Source: Niabella drilacis (lineage in GTDB: Bacteria > Bacteroidota > Bacteroidia > Chitinophagales > Chitinophagaceae). From it: a stretch of 64,000 bases of DNA. Shown here piece by piece: positions 28,242 to 37,293 of this stretch (within the stretch, counting starts at the first letter, position 1; every line of letters begins with the position of its first letter). The stretch lies in the NCBI RefSeq assembly GCF_900101395.1, contig NZ_FMZO01000006.1, positions 274,210 to 338,209 of the forward strand. Reading direction: 5' to 3'. The notes below the pieces were generated by a model. The model saw nothing but the letters and a program-made list of their open reading frames with translations. It was not told the DNA's origin and ran no database searches. The translations under genes were made by a program, and so were the position numbers.

Positions 28242-29078
28242 ATGAAGCAATACTTACTGGCCATTATGCTTATCTGCAGCAGTTTTTATTATGCAGCCGC
28301 ACAGCAGCTTAAAGTAGCCACATTCAATATCCGGATGGAAACCAGTGCGGACCAGGGCAATCTCTGGAAAGACAGGGCCACACCGGTAGCGAATCTTATC
28401 CGCTACCACGACTTTGATATATTCGGAACCCAGGAAGGTTTTAAAAATCAGCTGGACGATATCAGTGAACGCCTGCCCGGTTATGCACGCTATGGCAAGG
28501 GCCGCGATGATGGAGGCGATAAAGGCGAACATTCTGCGGTCTTCTATAAAAAAGACCGGTTCACACTTTTAAGATCCGGTGATTTCTGGTTGTCCGAAAC
28601 GCCCGGCAAACCCGGAAAAGGATGGGATGCAAAATGCTGCAACCGGATCTGTTCCTGGGTATACTTAAAAGATAAAAAAACAGGAAAAAAATGCTACTTC
28701 TTCAGTGTCCATTTTGATCACGAGGGAAAAGTAGCCCGGGTAGAAAGCGCCAGGCTGATGCTGAAAATGATCCGTGATATTGCAAAAAATGAAAATACCG
28801 TCCTTGTTGGCGACTTCAATGGCGACCGGAACTCTGAATGGTACCAGTTGCTGGCAAATTCAGGCATCCTGAGAGATACCTACCGGGATGTAAAGGTGCC
28901 TTATGAAAATAACGGCTCCTTTAATGCATTCGGAAAAGCGCTGGAACGCAGTGAGGTCATTGATCATATTTTTATTACCCCAAAAGGAAAGGCCATAAAA
29001 TGGGGTATCCTGACGGATACTTACAAAGGAAAATTCCCATCGGACCATTTCCCCGTTGAAGCGCTCATTCAATTTTAA
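28242..29078 (+). CDS. Secreted endonuclease/exonuclease/phosphatase-family hydrolase
   Basis: The 278-residue protein has a signal peptide (AAAQ, cut about residue 21) and a complete EEP fold: LKVATFNIRMETS with catalytic Asn, GTQEGFKNQLDDI with metal-binding Glu, FFSVHFDHEG, LVGDFNGD with Asp/Asn and the terminal PSDHFPVEALIQF with Asp-His. Family members cleave phosphodiester or phosphomonoester bonds (DNA, sugar phosphates, inositol phosphates, sphingolipids). Its position beside a SusC/SusD locus suggests it pre-digests the nutrient, but the substrate is unknown. Confidence 0.88.
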   Translation: MKQYLLAIMLICSSFYYAAAQQLKVATFNIRMETSADQGNLWKDRATPVANLIRYHDFDIFGTQEGFKNQLDDISERLPGYARYGKGRDDGGDKGEHSAVFYKKDRFTLLRSGDFWLSETPGKPGKGWDAKCCNRICSWVYLKDKKTGKKCYFFSVHFDHEGKVARVESARLMLKMIRDIAKNENTVLVGDFNGDRNSEWYQLLANSGILRDTYRDVKVPYENNGSFNAFGKALERSEVIDHIFITPKGKAIKWGILTDTYKGKFPSDHFPVEALIQF

Positions 29079-29186
29079 GATCTCCATAATTGCACAAACG
29101 GCAACCGGTTGCAGCCGTTCACAAAAGCCCGGAAAATACCCCTCCATACCAAAACAGGATCCAGGCATTCAGAGAGTCGATCTAAA

Positions 29187-29235
29187 AAATACCCCAAATG
29201 GGGTATTTCTGACATATTAATAAAAAATATCTTTG
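29187..29235 (+). promoter_or_regulatory. Palindromic operator and promoter of the LuxR-type gene
   Basis: A perfect inverted repeat AAATACCCC-AAAT-GGGGTATTT (29187-29208) is followed 19 bases later by the -7 box TATCTTTG (29228-29235). Its right arm occupies the place of the -33 element, and its centre would lie about 43 bases before the predicted transcription start. This is the usual position of a class II activator site. The same core recurs at 29791. Confidence 0.6.
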
Positions 29236-29261
29236 AACTGCAAAATTTTAACCGCTTGAAC

Positions 29262-29735
29262 ATGAGTGACGCTGCTGATGATCATAACCGGGATATCTCC
29301 CGGGTATTCTATACCGTTTCAGACAAAAAAAACGGGGCCGGGAGCTTATCGGAAGTCATTAAGGCAGAACTCACAGGTAATGAGAACATTCTCGGGATCA
29401 AGTTAGAGATCATCCGTCAAAACACTCCTTCCAAAAGAAAGAAGATCTCCCTGTCTATAAAATTAGACCGGGAGGATGTTTTTGAATATGTAAAAACGAT
29501 CGATTTCTATCTGAAAAACAAGAAAATGCTCTCCAGATACAAAACGAGCATTGAACAGCTGAGCCCCCGTGAAAAAGAGATCTGCCTGCTGCTTTCCAAA
29601 GGGCATTCCAGTGCGGAAATCGGTGAGCGCCTGTTTATTTCGACCGATACCGTCAGAACACACAGGAAAAATATTTTTAGAAAGCTGGAATGCAATAGTG
29701 TAAAAGAACTCATCTTTTACTCCATGCTCCTGTAA
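29262..29735 (+). CDS. LuxR-type DNA-binding transcriptional regulator
   Basis: The 157-residue protein has a C-terminal LuxR/NarL helix-turn-helix (about 98-155: LSPREKEICLLLSKGHSSAE, IGERLFISTDTVRTHRKNIF, RKLECNSVKELI). The N-terminal ~95 residues match no receiver, PAS or autoinducer domain I recognise, and no phospho-acceptor Asp pattern is seen. The ATG at 29262 follows the -7 box at 29228 by 26 bases; a frame extending back to 29109 would run through the operator and promoter. Matching palindromes flank the gene, suggesting positive autoregulation. Confidence 0.8.
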   Translation: MSDAADDHNRDISRVFYTVSDKKNGAGSLSEVIKAELTGNENILGIKLEIIRQNTPSKRKKISLSIKLDREDVFEYVKTIDFYLKNKKMLSRYKTSIEQLSPREKEICLLLSKGHSSAEIGERLFISTDTVRTHRKNIFRKLECNSVKELIFYSMLL

Positions 29736-29790
29736 GCCCCGGGAAACCGGTTGCGCCACGCTGCCACCCCAATACGGTTCCATCTTTAAA

Positions 29791-29839
29791 AATACCCCGG
29801 TTGGGGTATTGTGGAGGTAGGGAAAGTAGTAGATATTTG
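29791..29839 (+). promoter_or_regulatory. Second copy of the LuxR-locus palindrome with possible promoter
   Basis: AATACCCC-GGTT-GGGGTATT (29791-29810) repeats the 8-bp arms found before the LuxR-type gene, with a different 4-base spacer. A near -7 box GATATTTG (29832-29839) follows at almost the same distance as in the first copy. It would drive a transcript into the region after 29845. Confidence 0.55.
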
Positions 29840-29878
29840 TGTTCTGAATTTACAACCAGAAAGAAATTGACAGGTACA

Positions 29879-30115
29879 ATGCAACCTAAACCTGCTTATG
29901 ACAGTTCCAGTAATAAAGACAGTCATATCAGTTTAGTTATATAGCTCAACAGGTTGTTGAGCGTCCGGGCCGGTAAAAGGCGCTCATCGGGTACTTGCTA
30001 TAGGAACCGGCGCCCCGGGTACTGCGGCAATCGAAACTATTGAACATTTGTAAAAGCAGGCGCAAGTTCTTACATAAAGGAAGCCGGGCTGGTCAATGCC
30101 GGCAGGCATTTTTGA
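29879..30115 (+). pseudogene. Possible decayed gene after the second palindrome
   Basis: Protein-like segments run in shifting frames: a 21-codon start (MQPKPAYDSSSNKDSHISLVI, 29879-29944, shown one residue over in full elsewhere is avoided), then VLAIGTGAPGTAAIETIEHL in another frame (29961-30053), then VKAGASSYIKEAGLVNAG back in the first frame (30050-30115). The pattern suggests frameshifts in a former gene. The glycine-rich GTGAPGTAAIE is reminiscent of nucleotide- or nucleoside-binding enzymes, but the family is not assignable. Confidence 0.3.
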
Positions 30116-30263
30116 AAACCGGCGTGAGGCCGTTATTATTAAAACAATACATTAAGATATTTTACGGAGATGTTTTAGACACTCCTTAATAAAGGATCGA
30201 GGTTTACATTGAAAGCAAAAAAACGCCCATCTTAACTTTTGTATAAGTGGTGTTTATTTTGAA

Positions 30264-30297
30264 GGCTGTCCTATTCTTAGGGCAGCTCTTTCTTTTA
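30264..30297 (+). terminator. Weak terminator-like hairpin
   Basis: GGCTGTCCT, 6-base loop, AGGGCAGCT with two G-U pairs, followed by CTTTCTTTT. It resembles a degraded version of the perfect hairpin at 21323. It could end a transcript starting near 29845. Confidence 0.4.
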
Positions 30298-30461
30298 TAT
30301 ATGTATCCTGCGCCCCTGCACTGAAACGATACATCTAACTAACTGGCGGCGCACAGCAGCCCCGGCACTCCCTGCAGCCAAAACCAGCCACAAAGCAACC
30401 CATAATAAAAAAGTGATCCATTCATCCGGGGCCACCTCCGCCATGGATTTGCCGATTTATG

Positions 30462-30469
30462 TATATTTG
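30462..30469 (+). promoter_or_regulatory. -7 promoter box of the aminopeptidase gene
   Basis: TATATTTG, a full match to TAnnTTTG, 58 bases before the ATG at 30528. No clear -33 element. Confidence 0.4.
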
Positions 30470-30527
30470 ATACCCATAAACAACAGGTTTTGCATGGCAA
30501 AAAGGTTATTCATATAAACACGGACAC

Positions 30528-31817
30528 ATGAAATATTTACCACTGGATCCCCGGATCTTTATTAAAAACAGGAAGCGGTTCACCGACAAAATGGAGCATA
30601 GATCCATTGCAGTATTTTTAGCAAATGATGAAGTACCCGAAAACGGCGACGCCCTTTACCGGTATAAACCCAACAGCAGTTTGTTTTGGCTTTCCGGTGT
30701 ACAACAGGAAGACTCGATGGTAATTTTGTACCCGGACAACCCGGATCCAAAATACCGCGAGGTATTGGTATTGGTGCGTCCCAATGAGTTAAAAGAAAAA
30801 TGGGACGGAAAACGCCTGCGTGCCGGGGAAGCCACCGGGATCAGCGGTATCAAAACCATTGTATGGCTGGACACATTGCCGGCCCTGCTTACCTCCTGGA
30901 TCCATGCCGCCGAAACGATCTACCTGGACACCAATGAAAATGACCGCAAAAGTTCCTGGATCGAAACACGGCAATACCGTTATATAAAAGAGCTAAAGGA
31001 AAAATTTCCGCTGCACCAGTACAAACGGGCAGCTCCGGTGCTGAAAGAACTGCGTGCTATAAAAACGCCGGAAGAAGTAGCGGTTATTAAAAAGGCCATC
31101 GCCATTACTGAAAAAACCTTCCGACGTTTACTACAGTTCATCAAACCCGGCATATGGGAATTTGAGATCGAAGCGGAGATCCTGCATTCCTTCCTCAGTA
31201 ACCGTGCTACAAGGGAAGGCTATGGCAGTATCATTGCCAGTGGCGACCGCGCCCGTACCCTGCACTATGTAAGCAACAACCAGCAATGCCTGGACGGCGA
31301 GCTGATCCTGATGGACTTTGGTGCAGAATACGGTGGCTATAATGCCGATCTTACCCGCACCATTCCCGTGAACGGGCGTTTTACCAAGCGTCAGAAAGAG
31401 GTTTACAATGCCTGCTTACACCTGCATCGCTATGCGGCATCTATCTTAAAACCGGGTATCACCATTATTGACTATCATGAAAAGGTGGGTAATGAGGCCA
31501 CCAAGGAATTTATAAAGCTGGGGCTGCTCACCAGGGCAGATATCAAAAACGAAGACCCCGAAAACCGGGCCTACCGGAAATATCTTTACCACGGCATCAG
31601 CCATCACCTGGGTATTGATGTGCACGACCTCGGTCCGTTTCGTTCTCCATTAAAGGCAGGAATGGTCCTCACCATTGAGCCCGGCATCTATATAGAGGAT
31701 GAACAACTGGGCATCCGGATCGAAAACAATTTCCAGCTTACGCGCAACGGCAACGTCGACCTGATGAAGACCATGCCGATCGAAGCGGACGAAATAGAAC
31801 GCCTGATGAACAGTTAG
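30528..31817 (+). CDS. pepP: Xaa-Pro aminopeptidase (M24B)
   Basis: It removes N-terminal residues preceding proline, in the cytoplasm. The 429-residue protein has an aminopeptidase P N-terminal domain (about 1-165, with LYRYKPNSSLFWLSGVQQED) and a pita-bread catalytic domain. Metal ligands are visible as Asp in LILMDFGAEYGGYNADLTRT (two Asp), His in YHGISHHLGIDVHD, Glu in LTIEPGIYI and Glu in IRIENNFQL. It is a single-gene unit between its own -7 box and a strong terminator. Confidence 0.93.
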   Translation: MKYLPLDPRIFIKNRKRFTDKMEHRSIAVFLANDEVPENGDALYRYKPNSSLFWLSGVQQEDSMVILYPDNPDPKYREVLVLVRPNELKEKWDGKRLRAGEATGISGIKTIVWLDTLPALLTSWIHAAETIYLDTNENDRKSSWIETRQYRYIKELKEKFPLHQYKRAAPVLKELRAIKTPEEVAVIKKAIAITEKTFRRLLQFIKPGIWEFEIEAEILHSFLSNRATREGYGSIIASGDRARTLHYVSNNQQCLDGELILMDFGAEYGGYNADLTRTIPVNGRFTKRQKEVYNACLHLHRYAASILKPGITIIDYHEKVGNEATKEFIKLGLLTRADIKNEDPENRAYRKYLYHGISHHLGIDVHDLGPFRSPLKAGMVLTIEPGIYIEDEQLGIRIENNFQLTRNGNVDLMKTMPIEADEIERLMNS

Positions 31818-31840
31818 ATATTGTAATAACCTTGTATACA

Positions 31841-31876
31841 AAAACAGCGGCCGGGATGTACCGGCCGCTGTTTTTA
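31841..31876. terminator. Strong bidirectional terminator after pepP
   Basis: AAAAACAGCGGCCGG, 6-base loop GATGTA, CCGGCCGCTGTTTTT: a perfect 15-bp stem whose ends supply the A- and T-tracts. Confidence 0.9.
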
Positions 31877-32025
31877 TGGGTGCCCCTTTTAAAAGGGCTA
31901 CTTTGCAGTAACGTAATCCAACTTTTACCAGGCGAGGCCCGGGAAATAATGCTTTATTAAATACACCCTCACAGGGCATCCTTGAAAGATGCAGGTACGG
32001 TTTCACATACACAGCTTGTCATTTT

Positions 32026-32060
32026 TTTGTCACCAAATTAACCGTGATGCGTTAACTTTG
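32026..32060 (+). promoter_or_regulatory. Predicted promoter of the sdh operon
   Basis: TTTG, 23 bases, then TAACTTTG (32053-32060), a full -7 match, 31 bases before the sdhC ATG. The spacing is at the long end of the known range. Confidence 0.45.
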
Positions 32061-32091
32061 CCAGCAATTTATTCACCTTCTATAAGAAAAT

Positions 32092-32817
32092 ATGAACTGG
32101 TCGCAATTTTTCACTTCTTCTGTTGGCAAGAAAATTACCATGGCGCTGTCGGGAATCTTTTTAATCCTGTTCCTGATTATACATGCAGGGCTCAATGCCT
32201 GTATCTGGGCAAACGATGGTGGCGTAATGTTCAACAAGGCAGCCCATTTCATGGGAGCCAATGTAGTACCCCGCGTACTGGAGATCGGCCTCTTCTTATT
32301 TATCCTGCTGCATATCATCCAGGGCCTTGTGCTGGAGGTACAGAACCGCAGCAAACGGGGTATCGGTTATGCCGTAAAAATGGGCAACCGGGGCAGTGCC
32401 TGGAACAGCCGGGCCATGGGCATCCTGGGCGCGCTGATCCTGATCTTTTTGGTGATCCATATCAGTGATTTCTGGATACCCAGCCGTTTTGGCGGCCTGG
32501 AGCCCATGTTCATTGACAATGCTACCGGCCAGATCGTACCCGAAGGCACTCCCGGTGCAAAGGAATACCACGACCTGTATGGAGAAATGAGACACCAGTT
32601 TACCGCATACCCCTGGATCATCATTATATATGAGCTGGGCGTAATTGCCCTTTTCTGGCACCTTATTCATGGGTTCCAGAGCTCCTTCCGCACAATGGGT
32701 CTTACCAATCATAAATACATCGGTCTCGTTAAAGGTACCGGCGTGGCATATTCTGTGATCATCTGCCTGGCATTTATGCTAATGCCTTTAAGCTTTTATT
32801 TCGGGTGGATCCAGTAA
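32092..32817 (+). CDS. sdhC: Succinate dehydrogenase/fumarate reductase cytochrome b subunit
   Basis: This inner-membrane anchor binds heme and quinone for the succinate:menaquinone oxidoreductase. The 241-residue protein has five predicted membrane helices, as in the single-anchor diheme type (B. subtilis/Wolinella class) used by Bacteroidota. Histidines that may ligate heme lie in FLIIHAGLNACIW, LLHIIQGLVLEV, FLVIHISDFW and FWHLIHGFQSSFRTMGL. It is first in the operon, 97 bases before sdhA. Confidence 0.94.
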   Translation: MNWSQFFTSSVGKKITMALSGIFLILFLIIHAGLNACIWANDGGVMFNKAAHFMGANVVPRVLEIGLFLFILLHIIQGLVLEVQNRSKRGIGYAVKMGNRGSAWNSRAMGILGALILIFLVIHISDFWIPSRFGGLEPMFIDNATGQIVPEGTPGAKEYHDLYGEMRHQFTAYPWIIIIYELGVIALFWHLIHGFQSSFRTMGLTNHKYIGLVKGTGVAYSVIICLAFMLMPLSFYFGWIQ

Positions 32818-32914
32818 CCCCTTTAGTGAATGGTCAATGATCAGGTGCATATCGCAGCGGATCATCAAAGACAAAACTTCAAACAAGAAACTATAAACGA
32901 GAAACGTTTTACAT

Positions 32915-34891
32915 ATGCTTGATTCAAAAATACCAGCCGGAAAATTAGAAGATAAATGGACGGATTATAAGGGCCACTGTAAACTGGTAAACCCCGCCAA
33001 TAAACGGAAACTGGAAGTGATCGTAATAGGAACAGGGCTTGCGGGAGCATCTGCTGCTGCTGCTCTTGGAGAGCAAGGATACCAGGTAAAGGCCTTTTGC
33101 TTCCAGGATTCGCCCCGCCGGGCACACTCCATTGCTGCCCAGGGAGGGATCAACGCTGCAAAGAACTACCAGAACGACGGAGACTCGGTTTTCCGTCTTT
33201 TTTATGATACCATCAAAGGAGGCGACTACCGTGCGCGCGAGGCCAATGTGCACCGGCTGGCAGAGGTAAGTGTAAACATTATCGACCAGTGCGTGGCACA
33301 GGGGGTTCCCTTTGCGCGTGAATATGGCGGCTTACTCAACAACCGTTCCTTTGGAGGGGTGCAGGTAAAACGTACGTTTTATGCTGCCGGACAAACCGGT
33401 CAGCAATTACTGATCGGCGCATACCAGGCGTTAGAGCGCCAGGTAGCCCTGGGCAATGTAAAAATGTACAACCGCCATGAAATGCAGGACATCGTGATGA
33501 TCGACGGCAAGGCCCGCGGAATTATTGCCCGAAACCTGATCAGCGGACAGCTGGAGCGCTTTTTCGGGCACGCCGTGGTACTGGCTTCCGGCGGCTATGG
33601 AAACGTATTTTATCTTTCCACCAACGCCATGGGCAGCAATGTTACCGCGGCATGGCGGGCGCATAAAAAGGGGGCGCACTTTGCCAACCCCTGCTTTACA
33701 CAGATCCACCCCACCTGTATCCCGGTTTCCGGCGATCATCAGAGCAAGCTTACACTGATGTCGGAATCCCTCCGCAACGACGGAAGGATATGGGTTCCTA
33801 AAAAACAAAATGATACACGTAAAGCCAACGATATACCCGAAGAAGAAAGGGACTATTACCTGGAAAGAAGGTATCCCGCTTTCGGGAACCTGGTACCAAG
33901 GGACGTGGCCTCCCGTGCAGCAAAGGAGCGCTGTGATGCCGGCTACGGCGTAGGGACCACCAAACAGGCCGTGTACCTGGATTTTAAATACAACCTCATT
34001 AATAAATACGGAAAGGCAGAAGCCAACAAGCATGGCATCCAGAACCCGGATACAGAAACACTGGTACGCCTGGGTAAGGAAGTGGTGAAAGAGGAATATG
34101 GTAACCTGTTCGACATGTATGAGAAGATCACAGGCGAAAATCCTTATGAGGTTCCCATGCGCATCTATCCTGCTGTGCACTACACGATGGGCGGTCTTTG
34201 GGTAGACTATGACCTGATGACCTCTGTAAAGGGAATGTTCTGCCTGGGCGAAGCCAACTTCAGCGATCATGGCGCCAACCGTTTAGGCGCCTCTGCACTG
34301 ATGCAGGGCCTGGCCGATGGTTATTTTGTGATCCCTTACACGCTGGGCAATTACCTGGCAGATGAGATCTCTGTAAAACCCATTCCCACCACAGACCGTG
34401 CGTTTGTAGAAGCCGAGGCGAAGGTAAATGAGCGGATCAACCGGCTGATGAGCATCCAGGGTACGCAAACCGTGGAAAGCTTCCATAAACGCCTGGGTAA
34501 GATCATGTGGGAAAAATGTGGTATGGCACGTAATGAGCAGGGGCTTAAAGAGGCCATTCAGGAAATAAGGGCCCTGAGAGAGGATTTTTGGAAAAATGTA
34601 CGGATCCCCGGCGGCATTTATGAAATGAACCCGGAACTGGACAAAGCCAACCGTGTAGCCGACTTCCTGGAACTGGGCGAACTGATGTGTATGGATGCAC
34701 TGGAGCGTAATGAAAGCTGTGGCGGTCATTTCAGGGAAGAAAGCCAGACCCCGGACGGAGAGGCCCTGCGTCATGACGACCAGTACATGTATGTTTCTGC
34801 CTGGAAGCTGAACGGCGAAAATTCCTGGGAACTGGAAAAAGAACCGTTGAACTATGAGGTGATCAAACCTACACAACGAAACTATAAATAA
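32915..34891 (+). CDS. sdhA: Succinate dehydrogenase/fumarate reductase flavoprotein subunit
   Basis: It oxidises succinate to fumarate (or the reverse) with covalently bound FAD on the cytoplasmic face of the membrane. The 658-residue protein has the FAD-binding [20 protein letters not shown], the flavinylation-type segment [18 protein letters not shown], the substrate-site [20 protein letters not shown] with [11 protein letters not shown] and the region [10 protein letters not shown]. The length fits the B. subtilis-like form. A secreted-protein gene starts 7 bases after its stop, before sdhB. Confidence 0.96.
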   Translation: MLDSKIPAGKLEDKWTDYKGHCKLVNPANKRKLEVIVIGTGLAGASAAAALGEQGYQVKAFCFQDSPRRAHSIAAQGGINAAKNYQNDGDSVFRLFYDTIKGGDYRAREANVHRLAEVSVNIIDQCVAQGVPFAREYGGLLNNRSFGGVQVKRTFYAAGQTGQQLLIGAYQALERQVALGNVKMYNRHEMQDIVMIDGKARGIIARNLISGQLERFFGHAVVLASGGYGNVFYLSTNAMGSNVTAAWRAHKKGAHFANPCFTQIHPTCIPVSGDHQSKLTLMSESLRNDGRIWVPKKQNDTRKANDIPEEERDYYLERRYPAFGNLVPRDVASRAAKERCDAGYGVGTTKQAVYLDFKYNLINKYGKAEANKHGIQNPDTETLVRLGKEVVKEEYGNLFDMYEKITGENPYEVPMRIYPAVHYTMGGLWVDYDLMTSVKGMFCLGEANFSDHGANRLGASALMQGLADGYFVIPYTLGNYLADEISVKPIPTTDRAFVEAEAKVNERINRLMSIQGTQTVESFHKRLGKIMWEKCGMARNEQGLKEAIQEIRALREDFWKNVRIPGGIYEMNPELDKANRVADFLELGELMCMDALERNESCGGHFREESQTPDGEALRHDDQYMYVSAWKLNGENSWELEKEPLNYEVIKPTQRNYK

Positions 34892-34898
34892 TCACTGG

Positions 34899-35573
34899 AT
34901 GGGCAACCGGTTTTTGAAATACCTCCCGGGATTACTACCCCTGCTGGTTTGCTTAACGGCCCCTGCCCAGTCAAAAGTTCTTTCTCAAATACCGGAATAC
35001 GGTAAAAGTCTGGCAGATTTTATCCCTGCGCAGTATGATACGCTGGCGGTGGTTTACGGAGATCTGAACAAAGATGGCAAAGACGACGCTGCTTTAGCAT
35101 TGCATCATGTTAAGGAAGATGCATATGAAATGGATGCAGAACCCACCCGCCTGCTGCTTGTATTGTTTAAAGACAACACAGGATACCGGGTGGCCGGAAA
35201 ATCTGCAACAGCGCTCATGTGCCGGCATTGCGGCGGTATCTATGGCGATCCGTACGCGTCTATCGACATTCAAAAAGGCGTATTATCGGTTGCCCATTAC
35301 GGGGGCAGCAACTGGCGCTGGAGCATCGAAGAAAAATTCAGGTACCAGTCCAGGGCCTTTGTACTGATCGGCACCACAACCGACAGCTATTTCTCGGGCA
35401 GTGACTGTGCCGGCGAAGGGGTTGGGGATGCCGGCAGGAAATTTAAAGATACCAACTGGATCACGGGCGAACAGCACGTCATTGAGCGAAAGGATGACTG
35501 CAGCCTGGTGAAAGACAAGAGACAAAAAATAAATAAAGGGCCGCTGGTAAAGCTTGAGGCTTATAAACGCTGA
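34899..35573 (+). CDS. Secreted protein with Ca-binding-type DxNxDGxxD loop, inserted in the sdh operon
   Basis: The 224-residue protein has a signal peptide (to about residue 24, TAPAQ) and a motif [14 protein letters not shown] typical of calcium-binding FG-GAP/VCBS-like or EF-hand-like loops, plus a [20 protein letters not shown] segment. The family is unknown to me. It sits between sdhA (7 bases) and sdhB (16 bases) on the same strand, so it must be co-transcribed, but an exported protein has no known part in complex II. The function is not assigned. Confidence 0.75.
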   Translation: MGNRFLKYLPGLLPLLVCLTAPAQSKVLSQIPEYGKSLADFIPAQYDTLAVVYGDLNKDGKDDAALALHHVKEDAYEMDAEPTRLLLVLFKDNTGYRVAGKSATALMCRHCGGIYGDPYASIDIQKGVLSVAHYGGSNWRWSIEEKFRYQSRAFVLIGTTTDSYFSGSDCAGEGVGDAGRKFKDTNWITGEQHVIERKDDCSLVKDKRQKINKGPLVKLEAYKR

Positions 35574-35589
35574 TATAAACAAAAGAAGT

Positions 35590-36363
35590 ATGGAACATTA
35601 CAATATGAACCTGACGTTGAAGGTATGGAAACAAAAAAACGCTGAAACCGGCGGAAAGTTCGAGACCTACAAAGTATCCAATATTTCATCGGAAATGTCG
35701 TTCCTGGAAATGTTTGATGTATTGAACGAGCAACTGATCCGCGAAGGAAAAGAGCCCATCGCTTTTGATCATGACTGTCGCGAAGGGATCTGCGGTATGT
35801 GCTCCATGTACATCAATGGCCGGCCGCATGGCCCCTGGCACGGGACCACTACCTGTCAGCTGCACATGCGCGCCTTTAAAGATGGGGATACCATTGTGGT
35901 AGAACCCTGGAGGGCGAAGGCCTTCCCGGTGGTAAAAGACCTGATCGTTGACCGCAGTGCGTTCGACCGCATCATCCAGGCCGGTGGCTATATCTCTGTA
36001 AATACAGGGAACGCCCAGGATGGTAATGCCATTCCTATTCCGAAAGAAAATGCGGATAAAGCCTTTGCTGCCGCAGCCTGTATCGGTTGCGGGGCCTGTG
36101 TAGCAGCCTGTAAGAATTCATCTGCATTATTGTTCCTTTCTGCCAAAGTATCGCACCTGGCCCTGTTACCACAGGGAGAAGCAGAAAAAAAGGATCGTGC
36201 ATTGAATATGATCGCGCAGATGGACAAAGAAGGATTCGGGTCCTGTACCAATACCGGTGCCTGCGAAGCCGTTTGCCCGAAAGAGATCGAGATCACGAAT
36301 ATCGCCCGCCTCAACCGGGAATACCTGACCGCTGGACTGGCTTCCGATACCAAAAAACATTAA
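35590..36363 (+). CDS. sdhB: Succinate dehydrogenase/fumarate reductase iron-sulfur subunit
   Basis: It passes electrons from the flavoprotein to the membrane quinone. The 257-residue protein has the [2Fe-2S] cysteines in [20 protein letters not shown] and TTTCQLHM, then two dicluster motifs [13 protein letters not shown] and [15 protein letters not shown]. The ATG at 35590 is chosen because the frame's earlier TTG (35554) lies inside the preceding gene; ATG 35602 is also possible. A terminator follows. Confidence 0.96.
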   Translation: MEHYNMNLTLKVWKQKNAETGGKFETYKVSNISSEMSFLEMFDVLNEQLIREGKEPIAFDHDCREGICGMCSMYINGRPHGPWHGTTTCQLHMRAFKDGDTIVVEPWRAKAFPVVKDLIVDRSAFDRIIQAGGYISVNTGNAQDGNAIPIPKENADKAFAAAACIGCGACVAACKNSSALLFLSAKVSHLALLPQGEAEKKDRALNMIAQMDKEGFGSCTNTGACEAVCPKEIEITNIARLNREYLTAGLASDTKKH

Positions 36364-36385
36364 GTGTCTAAACGCTCCGATATTT

Positions 36386-36415
36386 AAGCCCCTGTTAACA
36401 GCAGGGGCTTTTTTT
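36386..36415 (+). terminator. Terminator of the sdh operon
   Basis: AAGCCCCTG, 7-base loop, CAGGGGCTT continuing into a T-tract: a perfect 9-bp stem. Confidence 0.88.
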
Positions 36416-36453
36416 ATGGTTTATTTTAGCCGCACACATCAAAACAAACCATC

Positions 36454-37293
36454 ATGCATACTGCAAAACAACAACTCGGGCATCCGGTCTTCCTGCTATC
36501 GGTTCTGCTGCTGCTGTTGAACGATTGGTTCCTAAAACCCGTTTTCCACAATGAGCTTACGGGTAAGCTTTCTGATTTTGCCGGGCTGTTTGCATTTCCC
36601 TTTTTTCTCAGCGTCCTCTTGCCGGCACAGAAAAAAACGGTCCATATTCTTACCGCTTTGCTGTTTGTATGGTGGAAATCGGATTGGTCGCAGCCCTTTA
36701 TTGATGCACTCAACAATTGTTATATTCCCGTGGGACGCGTGGTAGACTATACAGATTATATTGCGCTTATCAGTATTGCCGGTTCTGCGTTTGTTTTACA
36801 AAACAGGAGGGCATACCGGCTCAATAAAATAGCCTTCAACAGTATCCTGATCATCAGTTCTTTCGCCTTTGCGGCCGATCAGATGGCAACAGAGCAATAC
36901 GCGCTCAATAAGGAATACACTTTTGACTGCTCCGGCAAGCAGCTAATTGCCGCCTTCAACACGTTGCAGTTACATTACGCAAAACGCTTTAAAAGCAGTT
37001 TGAGCTTTGATGCCGAAAAAAATATTTTCTATTTCAGGGATACAAAAGATACAGTGGCCTATTTACTGGATCATACAAAAGTAAAGGATGGCGACACACT
37101 GACCTACCAGACGAAATTTTTCAAAATGATTTTTACCGGAAATCAGCAGCAATCAAAACTACGGCTGATCAATGTTACGCTTTATTCCTCCCCGCCGCCA
37201 TTGCCCTGGTACCCTTCTTCAAAAAAGGCGATAAAGGCATTTGAGCGGAAGGTGGTCAGGAAACTAAGAAAATATACACGGAACAAATACTAA
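36454..37293 (+). CDS. Membrane protein of unknown function
   Basis: The 279-residue protein has about four hydrophobic segments in the first 145 residues, including FLLSVLLLLLNDWFLKPVFH with NELTGKLSDFAGLFAFPFFL, then a soluble C-terminal half of about 130 residues with many basic residues. The N-terminal pattern (LKPxFHNxLTGKLSDFAGLF) is one I have seen in uncharacterised membrane proteins; no function is known. Its last 4 bases overlap the convergent TRIC-type gene. Confidence 0.7.
   Translation: MHTAKQQLGHPVFLLSVLLLLLNDWFLKPVFHNELTGKLSDFAGLFAFPFFLSVLLPAQKKTVHILTALLFVWWKSDWSQPFIDALNNCYIPVGRVVDYTDYIALISIAGSAFVLQNRRAYRLNKIAFNSILIISSFAFAADQMATEQYALNKEYTFDCSGKQLIAAFNTLQLHYAKRFKSSLSFDAEKNIFYFRDTKDTVAYLLDHTKVKDGDTLTYQTKFFKMIFTGNQQQSKLRLINVTLYSSPPPLPWYPSSKKAIKAFERKVVRKLRKYTRNKY

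Larger units (their letters stand above)
30116..30527. other. Intergenic region before the aminopeptidase gene
   Basis: No intact gene is seen. It holds an imperfect terminator-like hairpin (30264-30287), GC-rich sequence without recognisable coding, and a -7 box at 30462 for the downstream gene. Confidence 0.5.

Noticed and set aside
29109..29261. N-terminal extension of the LuxR-type gene
   Set aside because: The added 51 codons would run through the palindrome and -7 box, and the downstream ATG fits the promoter.
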